This document shows positions 37,531-49,450 of a stretch of DNA of 64,000 nt, piece by piece. Under the pieces are notes generated by a model, which saw only the letters and a list, made by a program, of their open reading frames with translations, had not been told where the DNA came from and did not search any database. The stretch covers positions 40,037,958 through 40,101,957 of the forward strand of contig NC_089722.1 in assembly GCF_035083965.1 (NCBI RefSeq). The letters are read 5' to 3'. The stretch's first letter is position 1; each line of letters starts with the position of its first letter. This DNA is from Branchiostoma lanceolatum (Eukaryota > Chordata > Leptocardii > Amphioxiformes > Branchiostomatidae). The position numbers and the translations under genes are program-made.

Positions 37531-39077
37531 GTGAGTAGATTATGATTTCTTTATGGTGGTGAAGAAGGCAGATTAACCACAAGCACAGTGACTGTTTGTT
37601 ACAAAACGGTGCAAAGATCAGGCCTTATGGTTTGTTTGCGCTGTCTCAAGTGACTTTTATTGGACACTTCTCGACTCTGAGAAGGGCACTTTTCTCTTTC
37701 TTTCACCTCATTGCAGAGTATTGTGGTTAGAGCTTGAAAACTAATTATCACTTGGGGAAGAAGAGCAACAGCAATTGATAGTGATCGTAACTAACTAACT
37801 TTCCGGCGTAAAGAGAGTAAAAACTGTATTGAAATAAAGTTTAGATAAATTTTGAAACGTGAATAGCTTCGGGTACATACCAGTGCTGCGAAACAAAAAT
37901 GTATTTAGCCTCTTATCTCTAATAATCGGCTTAAAACAGACAAAAACTTCATCGTTGTACACAGGGCCATGAAAGGCGTATAATGGCCTCTTTGTGCACG
38001 TCCCTCTGCGTTCCTATCGGACTGTGTAAATACATGGCAGCCAAGAGACCGCGGTAAACGCCTGGAATGTGGACTAGTGTGGGGAGCAGACTCTGGACTT
38101 TACGTTACACCCTGTTACTCTATTACGTCCGATCACCAAGCGTAAAAGTTTATGGGAGTTTTCAACCCTTTCATAGACATGGAAAAGTTGGTAAATCAAA
38201 TCTGCCTGAGGCAGCTATTTTCATAGGATTTGCCTTATTTATCTACTTGACAACGCAGCTTCCAATAGACGTTAATTTAACACAAAATGCCATTTGACAC
38301 AACATATTGAAACATTTAAGAGATATGATTTGTAACGGAAACGCCCAGCCTTGCGTTACTGTTGAAGGTACTGACAAAGTGGTATGACCTCTCTGTGACC
38401 TTTGCTAAAACGTCTGACTGAACACTTAGTTACCTGCACAATCGTGGCGACTATCGCGAACATGACTGTTTAGATTGCCAGGACCGGATATTTTGTGGTG
38501 CTACAACCTCTTGTAACCTGAGCCACTACAAGTACAGCACTTGTGCTCCGCTTGAATGGCATGGTAGAAACGTGTCGTGACCAAATGAAGAGGGATATGT
38601 CAATACATGGAAATGTTGATAATATCCACGTAAAATGATAAAAATAACTATAAATCATGGAGTACAGGTGGAGGTTGATATGGCACACATATTATGCAAC
38701 CTGGTAGTGTATTCACTACGCTGAAATACTTGTAGTTCAACCCATGACCACGTCTAGGCGTGTGTTCATCTGTACTGTGTTTATGTGTTTTAAAAATATT
38801 GTACCGTAGCCCGAACCGAGAAAATTTACAGCTATTAAAAGTCGAAAAATATCCACTAAGGATACGTGTGTTCTGATCGAGTACACTGATGTAAATATTC
38901 GAATGAATAACTTTGATATTTCAATGTCGTTCCAATACTGATGTAATCCTACATGTATTTTACAAACAAACCAGTAGACACAAAGTGGAATGAACTTTCA
39001 AACAAAAACACATAAATATCTGTTGGCAGTGCAGTACGTGTTGTAAACAACAGCGTGCTGAATGACCTATACTCATT

Positions 39078-39298
39078 ACACCCCGGTTCCACTAGGGCGA
39101 CGAGTTCGCTGCTATCCCACTGCGACCTAAAATTTGACAGATCGCTGAACGAATTTCAAAGTTAAAAACGATTTTTTTTTTACGCCCAGCGTGTATCGCT
39201 GTCTTGTCAGTCATACTACTAGTGTCCTTTGCATGATATTTCAAGTGTCAGATCAGTGGCTGCTTATCCAATTTTGGTCGCTAGTGGAATGGGGGTGT
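39078..39298. mobile_element. MITE, CCCATTCCACTAG family, copy 3
   Basis: Left ACACCCCGGTTCCACTAGGGCGACG and right GGTCGCTAGTGGAATGGGGGTGT form terminal inverted repeats. CTGCGACCTAAAATTTGA and CAATTTTGGTCG inside match the family. Confidence 0.78.
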
Positions 39299-39710
39299 TA
39301 AAGGCAACCAGAGCAATATTAGGGCCCAAAATATGGAAATAAAGAAATGTAGAAATCTTTATCGTAGTGCCATTTACTAACACCATTCAGCACATTTGCG
39401 TAATAACTTCATATATTGGGCATTAAAAAATCGCGCAAAAACACGTGCACGATGATTCCTTTAATTTCGCGAGCCTACAAAAACCCTGGCGACGACTTTC
39501 CAGTGAGTTCTCACATCACAACGACGTCGTATTTTTGCATGATGGACGTCGCTTTACATTGTGATAGTGTTGTTTCAACTAATCATGGATATAAATGACT
39601 AAATAAATTGACTTTCAAAATCCGATTTTCGGGCTCTACTTTTGATTGGGTTTCCTTTACATCTTTAGAAGTTAGAATCTACAGTACTGTTTCCTCCGAC
39701 AGGAATCACC

Positions 39711-42700
39711 ATGGACCCGGGCCACGTGAAGCTGATAGACTCCAACATGGCGACGCTGGTCCGTGAGCTGGAGCTGACGGCAAACTTCTACAGGGTTCTG
39801 CAGGACAAGAACGTCTTCACGGATGAACATGTCAAGAAAATCAAGGTAAATTTTACATCATTAGATTATTCCTATCGGTCGTTAGAAAGTACTCGAATAT
39901 TGATACTATCAGTTAACTATTGCTTGGTTCAGAGGTTTAGATATACCTTTTTGTTTTTTAATCAAATGAAAACATTTGTGAGGTTAACCCCCAGGTTCAA
40001 TATCCATATATCTCCCTTTACATAAATACATACACATATACATACACATATGCATATAAGGCTCCTCAGAAGTAAACAAACATCCACATGGAAACGAGGC
40101 TAACACGTCCAGGTAAATGCTTGTTTACATGCTCTTTGACAACAGACCACAATGCATTGCGACTGCACATGCGCACTTGGAACTGGGAGATGGTTAATAG
40201 ACGATGTACACTCTATTATTGACAAATCTGTGTTCAAGTGAGCAGAAACGTGGCACAAATACAAACACATTGACGGTCGATTTACTGAAATTATAGTACA
40301 ACAAGACAGTCGCATCGACGACGTGACTAGCTTTATGCGATGCTATTATTACTGAAGTTTAGTGAATGATTTTTTTTACTTTGATTTGACAGGGAGAGTC
40401 CACGACCGTACAACGGAAGACAAAGCTAATCAAGTTGCTGAAGAGTCGAGGACCGCACGTCTTCCACCTGTTCTGCGACTCCCTGATGGAGACCGGGCAG
40501 ACCATGCTAGAGCGCACGCTCAGAAACAACGCGGACGCGCTGACAGGTAAATATCGTCATTATTTTAAGATTATACCAATATGACTTGTAGGAGGTGGTT
40601 GTGTGATTTTGAAGGACGCAATTTCGTGCACTCACTTCCCCCTTCTTCTTCTACGGTTTTTCTATCACCTTCCTTTATGGCTTTGTGCTGTCGTGCTTTT
40701 TTCTCTAATTTCATCATTCTCCAACTATGAATCGTTTTTTCTTTGGTCTGTGATTCTCTACCTTTGCTGTTGTTTTATGCAATCTTAGTAGCGTATTAGA
40801 TTTCCTTTGCACGTCTTTTGTGTAAGTATTTTTCCGAACATCTGTTCAGGTATTTTTCAGATGGTCGATCTTCTAGAGTCTCCCTCCTTCTTTACCGTTT
40901 TCGTTTGTAACGCCGTAAGATATGATTGCTGTGTCAGTGTGGCTTTGATTCTTTGACACCTTAAATGTGTACGCTGTTTGAGGAGAGTCTCATAATTCGC
41001 GCGGTGGATCTTAGAGCAACCTCGAAGATGGAATCAACTTCTTCATCGATGGCATCAGAGATCGCAGCGTTCTTTTCAGCATTTTCGTCAGATTCTGCTT
41101 TGTGTTTCTCTATGAAGTGTAAACTTAACTTTTTTTCAATAACTTTCTTACTCTTTCTTGCGCACTCTTTCGTATATTCGGTGTGCACCTGTTTTGGAAT
41201 AATGCCTACAGTACCAGGATAAATTGATGCAAGCATATGAAATATATAAGAACAAATTGGCGGTTTCTTATAGCTGAAAACTGGGTGGTGAAAATCGTAG
41301 CATTGAAAGACGAGTGTAAGCTTGACTATTGTTAAAGGAAAATGCGTTATAACTGGGAATATGTTACCCGTACTCACCCCCAAACAAAATAAAATCTTGA
41401 TAAAGACGTTCCATATTTGCTGGTGATGCAGGATGACCTGAAAATCGTCAGTTGGGAGTATACAGTTTTCTTGTGACTTCTATCTTGTCACTGAGAAGAA
41501 ATGACTTTGGCCACAAAATGAGTATTGAAACCAAATTCCTGTCGATTTATATAATATTTTGCCCTTTTCTCAGCTAGTTTGCCTTATACGTTCAATAAAG
41601 CATATTTATATGTAAGTATGTTGGCTTGGCCTAGGTAAAAGTCACTAGAGTTTCCGGACGAACACAAACAGGTTCACACCGCTGTATCCTTTCTAACTTC
41701 TCTCTCCTTTCCTGTACCTTTCCTCACCATAGATGGCAAGGACGAAGCGAAAGAGGAACATCTCCTCCACGCCAGGGCAAGGCAACTTGACGAGCACATC
41801 GAGAACAATCTCCGGGAGGAAAACGCCATTCTTGTCCAGAAGCTCAGAGACATGGAGACGGAACTCCGGGAACGAGTTCGGTCTCACGAGAACGAGCTTT
41901 TCTACGTCAGACGGGAACGAGACGAGGCTATATCAGACAGGAACAGGGCCGCTCAGGACGTCGAGTCCCTGCTCACGGAGAGGGAAAAACTCTTGGAGGA
42001 AAACGAACTTTTGAGGGCGCAGAAAGATGTCGTAGTCACAGCCTTGGGCATCACAGAGGCCACTGCGGCTCTGGAAAAGGTGGAGAACACCCTCAAGGAG
42101 AAAAGTCGCGACGCAGTAACAAAGAAAAGACCCAAAATGACTCTCCTTAAAGTCGACAACTTTTAAACTAACAAGCAATAGTATCCAAGCCGACAGCACT
42201 GTAGTCATTAGAGGACCAAGTCTTACTTGCCAGAGGGTTTGTAGCACTTCGCAAAAATGCCGTATCAAGCAGATGAGAAATCATTTATCAAAAGCTACTC
42301 TTCCAGCTTATGTAGAACTATATGGCAAAAGATTTTATTGGTGCCAAACGTTATGATGGTAATCATATATATTTGAATTGAGCACGAGCAATCTAAGACT
42401 ATTAACTATGCAGGTTTGTATACGTTTTATCTGCAATATAAGAAAAGTCGCTAGAGGCTCACACTACGCCTTTATAACCAACCAACCCACAAACATGTGT
42501 TTACATTACAGAAAATATTGAAATCATCTTCATTCATTTCCTTAGCAGCTTTTTGGTACCATAAATTGTAAATATGTTAGCGCTAATGTTTCACTATGAA
42601 ATACTACATCAGCATCACTTATTGTCGGATTTAGATAATTAAAATTATTTGATCTAAACCTACCTCACTTGGGTCTTTGTTTTTTTTCTCGAAATCTATT

Positions 42701-44281
42701 TGACTGTCTATCTTTCTGTTAAACTTTGACTCAAACATACATGAAGTACTTTACACGTCCATGTGCTGTGATGAGTCTGTCACGTGTCGTGCTATTATGT
42801 GCTGTATTGTTTTTCCTTACGCTGTGCCAGTTGCCTTATTTGTATGTTTCTGTCTTTGCTTGGGCTGACCTCCTAGCAACATTGCCAGTGCTTAATCATT
42901 GTTAGGTTGTGGGAATGATACTCCTTCTTTGATACATTGCCTAATGTTTTTAACAAAGTCATATTAGAAAAAGAATTTGGATCAAAAACAAAGATTATTT
43001 CACTCCAATCATATCAAAACAGCGGCAACTGTAAACAAAATTTAAGTGCAAGGTTTTAACTCACTGAGTTAACATAACTACTCAGGAAAACTTTTGATAT
43101 CTAGTTAATATAAAGAGGAAAAATTTGCATAAAAGAAGACGTTTCACGACAAAGTTGATAGCTACTTATTTGATACCAACTTTGATTTTCTTATGCGTTT
43201 GTGTGTACTTTTCCTGTAACCAACACGTAGTATATAACTGCATCTCTTAATTCTATGCCCATATGATTTATTAATGTGTTTATCTTTCAACACAGAGAAG
43301 TCGAAGTCAGCTCACATCACGAAAGAGGAGAAACAAATCCTGAAGCGGAGACTCAAAGAGTTGAAGAGAAAACTCGACGACGACATCAAAGAAGAGAGAG
43401 GATCCCTCATCGATCGAATGATCGCTCTTCAAGAGGATCTGGAGCAGAAGATTTCTGATCTAGAGAAAGAGCTGCAGTTGACGCGCCGACAGAAGGAGGC
43501 AGCGGATTCACAGAGAGACGAGGCAATCAGGGACAAACGCATGACGCTCCTACAGGTAGATAAGCTGGAGAAAGAGTTGAGGAATCTCGGGTTTGAAAAG
43601 GACGAGCTACGCAGGGAGCGAGACATGGCGTTCAACGCGGAGGAGACAGCCAAGAGAGAGAAGCAGAGCTACGAGCGGGCGAGAGAAGCGGCTGTACGGG
43701 ACAAGGACGACATCCGACGCGAGCGAGACGAAGCACTGCGGTCCAAAGACCAGGCGTGGCAGGAGAACCGGGTTCTCGCCAACGCCCTCGCGGAGCGAGA
43801 CGTCGCCGTGGCCGAGAGAAATCGTGCCGTGAAAGAGCGGAACGAGGCCGTCAGCGAGAGGGAGAGGATGCAGAAGGAGCTCGTCTCGGCAGCAACCGAC
43901 CGCGACGTCTTCCTCAAGGAGAAAACTGCCGCGCTGAAAGAGAAGGAAAGGTACAACTCTGTCATGGTCAAGGCGTTAGCAGACAAGGAAGAGGCAGAGC
44001 GAACGCGGGACGATTCGGTTATGGAGAAAGTTCAGGCTGTCTCAGAGAGAAACAGGATGGAGAAGGAAATGACGGAGGCCAAGAAAGACCGCGACTCAGC
44101 TATCCGGGAAATGAACAAGGCTATTCGAGAGAGAGAAGAAGCCGTGTTGGAGCGCCTGCGTGCGATAGAGCAGAGCAGAGTGCTGGAAAAGCAGAAGGAC
44201 GCAGCGTTGACCGCACTGGGAGGGCCGGGAAACGGTTTGGAAGCACTTCATAGGGATACACCCGACTCAGAGTTAAGCTAA
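39711..44281 (+). CDS. CARD plus long coiled-coil protein (long isoform)
   Basis: Exons 39711-39845, 40393-40546 and 43296-44281 join in phases 0 and 1 to give 1275 nt, predicted 424 residues. Residues 1-96 form a CARD, a six-helix death-fold interaction module: LVRELELTANFYRVLQDKNVFTDEHVKKI, then KLIKLLKSRGPHVFHLFCDSL. The terminal exon is almost entirely charged coiled coil, with RDEA/ERN-type repeats about every 7 or 11 residues, ending near KQKDAALTALGG. CARD followed by coiled coil resembles the CARD9/CARMA arrangement in BCL10-type innate signalling; no MAGUK-like end is present. A likely cytosolic adaptor; assignment to a particular vertebrate CARD gene is not supported. An AATAAA at 44791 could serve this end. 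The exon at 41733 offers an alternative ending. Confidence 0.82.
41733..42166 (+). CDS. Alternative terminal exon of the CARD gene (short isoform)
   Basis: This exon follows an acceptor in the same phase (1) as the 43296 exon, so exon 40393-40546 can splice to either. With the two CARD exons it gives 723 nt, predicted 240 residues, ending in TAA at 42164-42166. It is a coiled coil with ERDEAISDRNRA and ends its heptads at AQKDVVVTALG. The 43296 exon has matching QRDEAIRDK and KQKDAALTALG segments. I infer an ancient duplication of the terminal exon. No convincing donor is present inside it to continue into the next exon. Confidence 0.7.
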
Positions 44282-44790
44282 AGTCACATAAAATGGACTG
44301 TATTTGTGGAAATAATTTTGTTGTCTTGTTGAACATCAGGAACATGAACATACCTGCTCAGGGTTATATATAATTCATTTTAAGTCAGTCGACTATATGA
44401 TAGTTTATCTTGGAACTATGCCACAAAAATACAAAACAAAACAAACAAAAACATGTCAAAATTGTACATAGTCTATTCTCTGACAGGAAATTCATCATAC
44501 GAACGAGGTAGTGAGGGATACATGTCTTGGAAATTTTTGAATGTCAAAAACACAACTAGATTAGTGTTAAATGTATTTTCACTTAGTAATGTAAAATGTC
44601 GACATGCACAAGACCAACTAGCTTTGCACACGTTTACTTCCTATCACTGCACCATATCACAGGCACCATATGTTTTATGTCACTCTACAAAGTATTTTGA
44701 GGCACCTGTACGAAACATATGTCGTTTTCCATTGGAAATGACGATGAAAAGTGCACACGATTGATTGTTTTTTCAAATGTTTTTTTACTC

Positions 44791-44796
44791 AATAAA
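44791..44796 (+). terminator. AATAAA polyadenylation signal after the CARD gene
   Basis: Canonical AATAAA about 510 bp after the long-isoform stop codon, in an AT-rich 3' flank. Confidence 0.45.
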
Positions 44797-45249
44797 CTTG
44801 AAACTGTTATCTGCTTTATGTGTAGATAAATTTCTATATGATTCTGGCCAGATAATGAAAAGCTGATTCTAGATAATACATAAACAAGTTATACAGACGT
44901 ATCACCATATCTTTTAGCAAAGATTCAACCAACTTTTGCAGTATTGAATAGCACATTAACAAACACATTTTACTCTAGTTTACCAATTTTGGAAACAGTT
45001 GGTCTTCTAGCTGAAGGGATGTCCTTTCACCCCATACACAGTTATTTTGATTCAAAATGATTTCCTGGGAGAGACAGTCGCTAGATTTGAGGGTGTGCAG
45101 CCTCCAATTGAAACCCGAAAGAAACCGGTGGTGCTCCTTAACACCACCACTTTGAAGTTTGTGCAAAGGATTGCTTGCTATATGATATTTTGGACAGACC
45201 GCCAGGTACTGAGTTAGACAGTTGAAAAACTTTGTGGAGCACAGATGCC

Positions 45250-45375
45250 CGGACATAGCCTGGTATCCACAATCATTATAGCTGCCGAGTCTCTTCCTTC
45301 CTTCCCGAAAACAAAACAAAACCAGAAGGCTCGGCAGCGATAACAGGTTTGGATACTGGGATAGCCCGGAAGGGC
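45250..45375. mobile_element. MITE-like inverted repeat
   Basis: CCTGGTATCCACAATCATTATAGCTGCCGAG on the left pairs imperfectly with CTCGGCAGCGATAACAGGTTTGGATACTGGG on the right. The end motif TAGCC is shared with other small elements in the window. Confidence 0.55.
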
Positions 45376-46270
45376 CTAACTCTTCTTAGTATGGCAAGAA
45401 TTAAGTGTGGACTGGAAATGATCTCATTGCACCTGCTTTTGCGTTACATATGGAGCCATCTATTTGAACTTAAAAGCAGTAAACCTTGGCGACATGCACG
45501 TATTTTCAAATACTAGCAGTTGAGCCAAGATCGTGGAAACAGATAACATATCATTGTCCGCAATCTCTCGTGTCCAACCACTACACGTAGATCCATATCT
45601 GAAATTGACTGTAATTGAAATATCACAACTAAGTACTGGTTATCTGTGTTTGAAATCGATCGATATATTGTATGTTCTAGCTATGAGGTTTTGAAACGCA
45701 GAACTCCACTGTTGGAGTCAGATACTTTAGAAAGTCTACGATGCCATTCTAAAGTACGTTCTCCAGTTGCGGATGACCTTTTACATTTTCTATCCATCGT
45801 GCCACGCATTCAGGTTCAAAAGTGTTAAACCTTAATTTCAGAGATGCATGAATATTAGGCCTCCAGCTACATCTAACAATCTTGACGATAACTATTGTTA
45901 TGCCTTCAAAAAATCGAAATAAGTGAGATGAACAGTGTTCGGAACACGGTATCACCACCATACATGTACCACTTAGCACAGAGATTTGCCGAATCAAATG
46001 AGAATTTGGATCATTAGGATCAAATTTGCATCATAAAGTATGATCATTTACCATAATCGTTTTCTAATGCATCTTTTCACCTGGAATGCCATGGAATTTC
46101 ATGTAACGTTCATCATCATGTATATCATCATATTTCTCAATCTAAAGAGTTGAAGCAGACACAAACTTCAGCTTCCAGTAATCCTAGTATACATATGGTC
46201 AATCACGTCTTCTTCACTTCCAGTTTCAGACTCAATAAATTTCTCTTATGTAAAGGCAGAACATTTACAG

Positions 46271-46430
46271 ATGCAAATTATGCAAATGAGGGGCTAGCTG
46301 CCTCTCCACTCATATATATCTCCTCGGCTTGCCGGCCGGTGGCTGTTTCGGAAGAGCTCGCCGCTCTGTCAAGACCTCTCCGGCTCTGTCAGGACCTCTC
46401 CAATACATAGTGCAGGAGACTCCCACAAGG
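46271..46430 (+). promoter_or_regulatory. Twin octamer plus TATA, candidate promoter and 5' UTR exon of the channel fusion gene
   Basis: Two direct ATGCAAAT octamers at 46271-46278 and 46280-46287 are one base apart, followed about 25 bp later by a TATATAT run at 46313-46319. A short non-coding stretch then ends in a donor (CACAAG/GTAAGC at 46430). The coding exon at 49381 has an acceptor just before its ATG (TTACAACCAG). This is the expected layout of a TATA promoter with POU-factor sites feeding a non-coding first exon of the gene at 49381-58357. The link is inferred. Confidence 0.4.
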
Positions 46431-49380
46431 TAAGCATATAACTAATGACGGATTACAATTGTTTGAGTACTGGCAATCACATAAGGGTGTTGCATATCTT
46501 GAGTCCGTCGCTACTTTGTCTTGCCAATTCATTTGTGTTTGATGTTTTTGTGAATATGAAAAGTAACAGGCATTGAATTTCTATACTATTGTATAACATA
46601 TTATGCAGTATTTGCGTGCAGTATAAGAAGCAACGTGACTGAGTCAGTGTCTCAGTGGTATTGGATAGAATCTTAAAGGAGAACATAAAATGTAACTTAC
46701 TTCTACGGTTACGAATCGAGCTTTTGTAGTGTTTCTACATGAAGATGTGACACATGTTGCGTGCTTTCAGTCAATACTAAGGGCTGAGTAAAGGCCTCAG
46801 TTGTTTAGTACAATTTCTAAGAAGAATTAAGTATGTCTATTGTGGAAAATATAGTCGTCTAGATCTGGTGCTTCTGAGCGACTGGAACAAACTGCAGTTG
46901 TGAATGAGTCATCAGAATGTATTTTAGGGATCTTAGGGTGTGCTCACTATCGTTGGTTTTGTGCTGATAATTTCCACTGTGAAGTCTCCTGTAGAGGTTT
47001 CGCTTAGTAAAATCCTACTGATGGTAGGTTGGCCTGTAGGGACATGCATTTCACAAAGAGGAACTGTTCATGTCGGGCGCATTTCTGTTGGGAAACACTT
47101 GAGCTCCTTGTACAGTTCAAAGGGATTCGTTTGTGAAACACGCCCTATAACCTCATACCAAAAATGGTGGCGCCAAAGAGGAGTCTATCTGTTGGAGACT
47201 CCCGGCAAGAACCTCCTTCACGGGAATGATTTTTTTTTTGCCAAAGAAGACCAGTGAACATCTGAAAAGATCTCACAACAGGAAGATAGTAGGGGCATCT
47301 TGGCGTTGGCAGGGTTGGCTTCAGTACAAAGATTGATGGATCATTTTAGATACCATTTAAAAATCGAGATTCTGCGCTATTTTACATTCACAGTTACGAA
47401 AAAGTAAAGACGTACGTAATTATAAGGACGTAAGGACGTAAGAGGACAGGAAAAATCAACAATATTGCCAACAAGTTAGTTAGCAAAGGAATTTGACTGT
47501 TAGCCAAAAATGGTTGGGAAGAACACATGCCACTTTTCCGATTCTAATCTAAATTACTCCACTCTCCCTTACAAGAGTTTCAGGGCAAGCTACAAGAAAA
47601 CAATTAAGATAACACGTCTAAAAGCTTTTAGCGGTCATCAATTATTGACAGGGCGGCTGTTAAAAGGTGAGAGATGTTTGAGTAGATCTGGCTTGTTGTG
47701 GCCTGAAATTATATAACAGGACGTGATAATGGAGCATTAACAAAAAAGTAAATAACCTAAGCAAAGCTATATAAATGGGTCCCCTGGGACAGGACCAGGA
47801 ACCAGCTTGCACAAATTAGTCTGGAATATACTAGACTCAATGAGTTGCTAGAAGAATCGCATCAAATTACGAAAGTGGGTTTCATTATTAGGAAGAGGAG
47901 CTGCCATGGAGTTACCATTTGCAACCGCAGTTCAATGAATAATTTGTTCTCCCGTGCAAGTTCTTTTTTCTGAAAAGTTGAGTAACACAGGACACAGCAG
48001 CATCATGCACTGATGTCCCCATGGCAAATTGATACAGTATTTAGTTGAAGAAAAAGCAAGTATGTCTTTGACAAGATTATTATTGGAAATAGTTCTGCAA
48101 AACTTAATTTCAGGGCATTAAAGTTCAAGAGAAGATGACATCAAGTGTCACCAATATGTGCTGACTTTCCAATGATGCCGATATGAAAAAATCTAGAAGG
48201 AAGCACATTTCATTAAAGGTTATTCCTATGAAACATAGCAGCCTGATTCTCTGATATTTACCACCTAAAACACCGCAAACGAAGCAGTCCAGGTACATTT
48301 GCCTGTAAATTAGGTCATTGGATATTATCAGGTTTTATATTTTGATTTTACAAATTTCAACAAAACAGCTAATATAGCTGATATTTCAATGTATGAGTCA
48401 TTCTGCCCATTTCCTCTACATATGCGTGTATGAGGATCACTGAGCATTACTTGTGTAATTTGTAATGTATATTGGGTGCAGTTAATTGTAATTCGGTTAC
48501 ATTCAGCGTTATTGGATTAACTAAGTGTATGTGGTCGTAATTCTGTGTATGTTGATGTAATTGTATGTAAGTGGGTGTAATTGAGTGAACTTTCCCCACG
48601 CCCTCCACATGTACAGGCTGATACATCGGGGAGCATTTAGGTTAAGTGGCTATTGACCTGACCAAACCCCGATGAAGTGTCTGATATTCTGCATAATTTG
48701 AAGAGTAATCGGGATAAAATATCTCCAATAGGCCTTATCGGGTCAAACTAGGCACATTTGTCTTCATAGCAGAATAATCTGTCATGTTTATCTTACAGTA
48801 TGATAATCTAATTATTGACAACAGACCAGGGGATAGAATAGACCTGTCCTCGTTTTATTACTTATAGACAATATCACTAATGTTGTTCAAAACCACATAT
48901 GGTTGCGTTCAAAATAGCATTGGCAAAATCTAAAGTATCTTGATTACTTAAGTCACACTGTGTAGGGGTATCATGCCATGTCATAAAAGGGAAGTTAAAC
49001 TTGTGACTTTAGGCCTCATCGTTTGGACGTTGCCCTAACCCGGAATCTACTTCTGAAATTGTAGCTACTGGGTGTACGTCTCAAATATCGTTCTCTCCTT
49101 TTCTTTGGCAAAGAGGTGTTTTGCCATTGCAAATGTTTTTTTCCACGTTAGTGTCTATCGTTTACATAATTTAAATTATGTGTTTTGGATTCTCTTATGC
49201 TATACTAGACTTGCTGCAACGTATAATTGTTTTTCGTCATAAGTCAAGAAAAACCTAATAGTCATCCCATATCTATACAGTAGAATAGAACGCATGATAC
49301 ACAGAACCACATATTGAAGATTTGAGTGGAAGCTCATACAATTCTATTAATATTTCCATTACTTACAACCAGTGCCCATC
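46431..49380. other. Candidate first intron of the channel fusion gene
   Basis: About 2.9 kb of AT-rich sequence between the twin-octamer region and the signal-peptide exon. I see short frames only, and a stretch of loosely repeated GTGTAATTG-type words at 48450-48590. Confidence 0.4.
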
Positions 49381-49450
49381 ATGTGGACACTATCGTGGGT
49401 TGGCGTGGTCGCTTGCTGCCTGCTATCTGATGGCGTTTCTTCCCAAACAC
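49381..49450 (+). CDS. Fusion gene exon 1: signal peptide
   Basis: ATG followed by a short hydrophobic leader ([16 protein letters not shown]). The exon ends at GTAAGT in phase 1. An acceptor lies 9 bp before the ATG, so a non-coding exon must lie upstream. Confidence 0.8.

Noticed and set aside
43756..44253. Arg/Gly-rich frame inside the long CARD coiled-coil exon
   Set aside because: It is an alternate-frame shadow of the GC-rich coiled-coil coding sequence.
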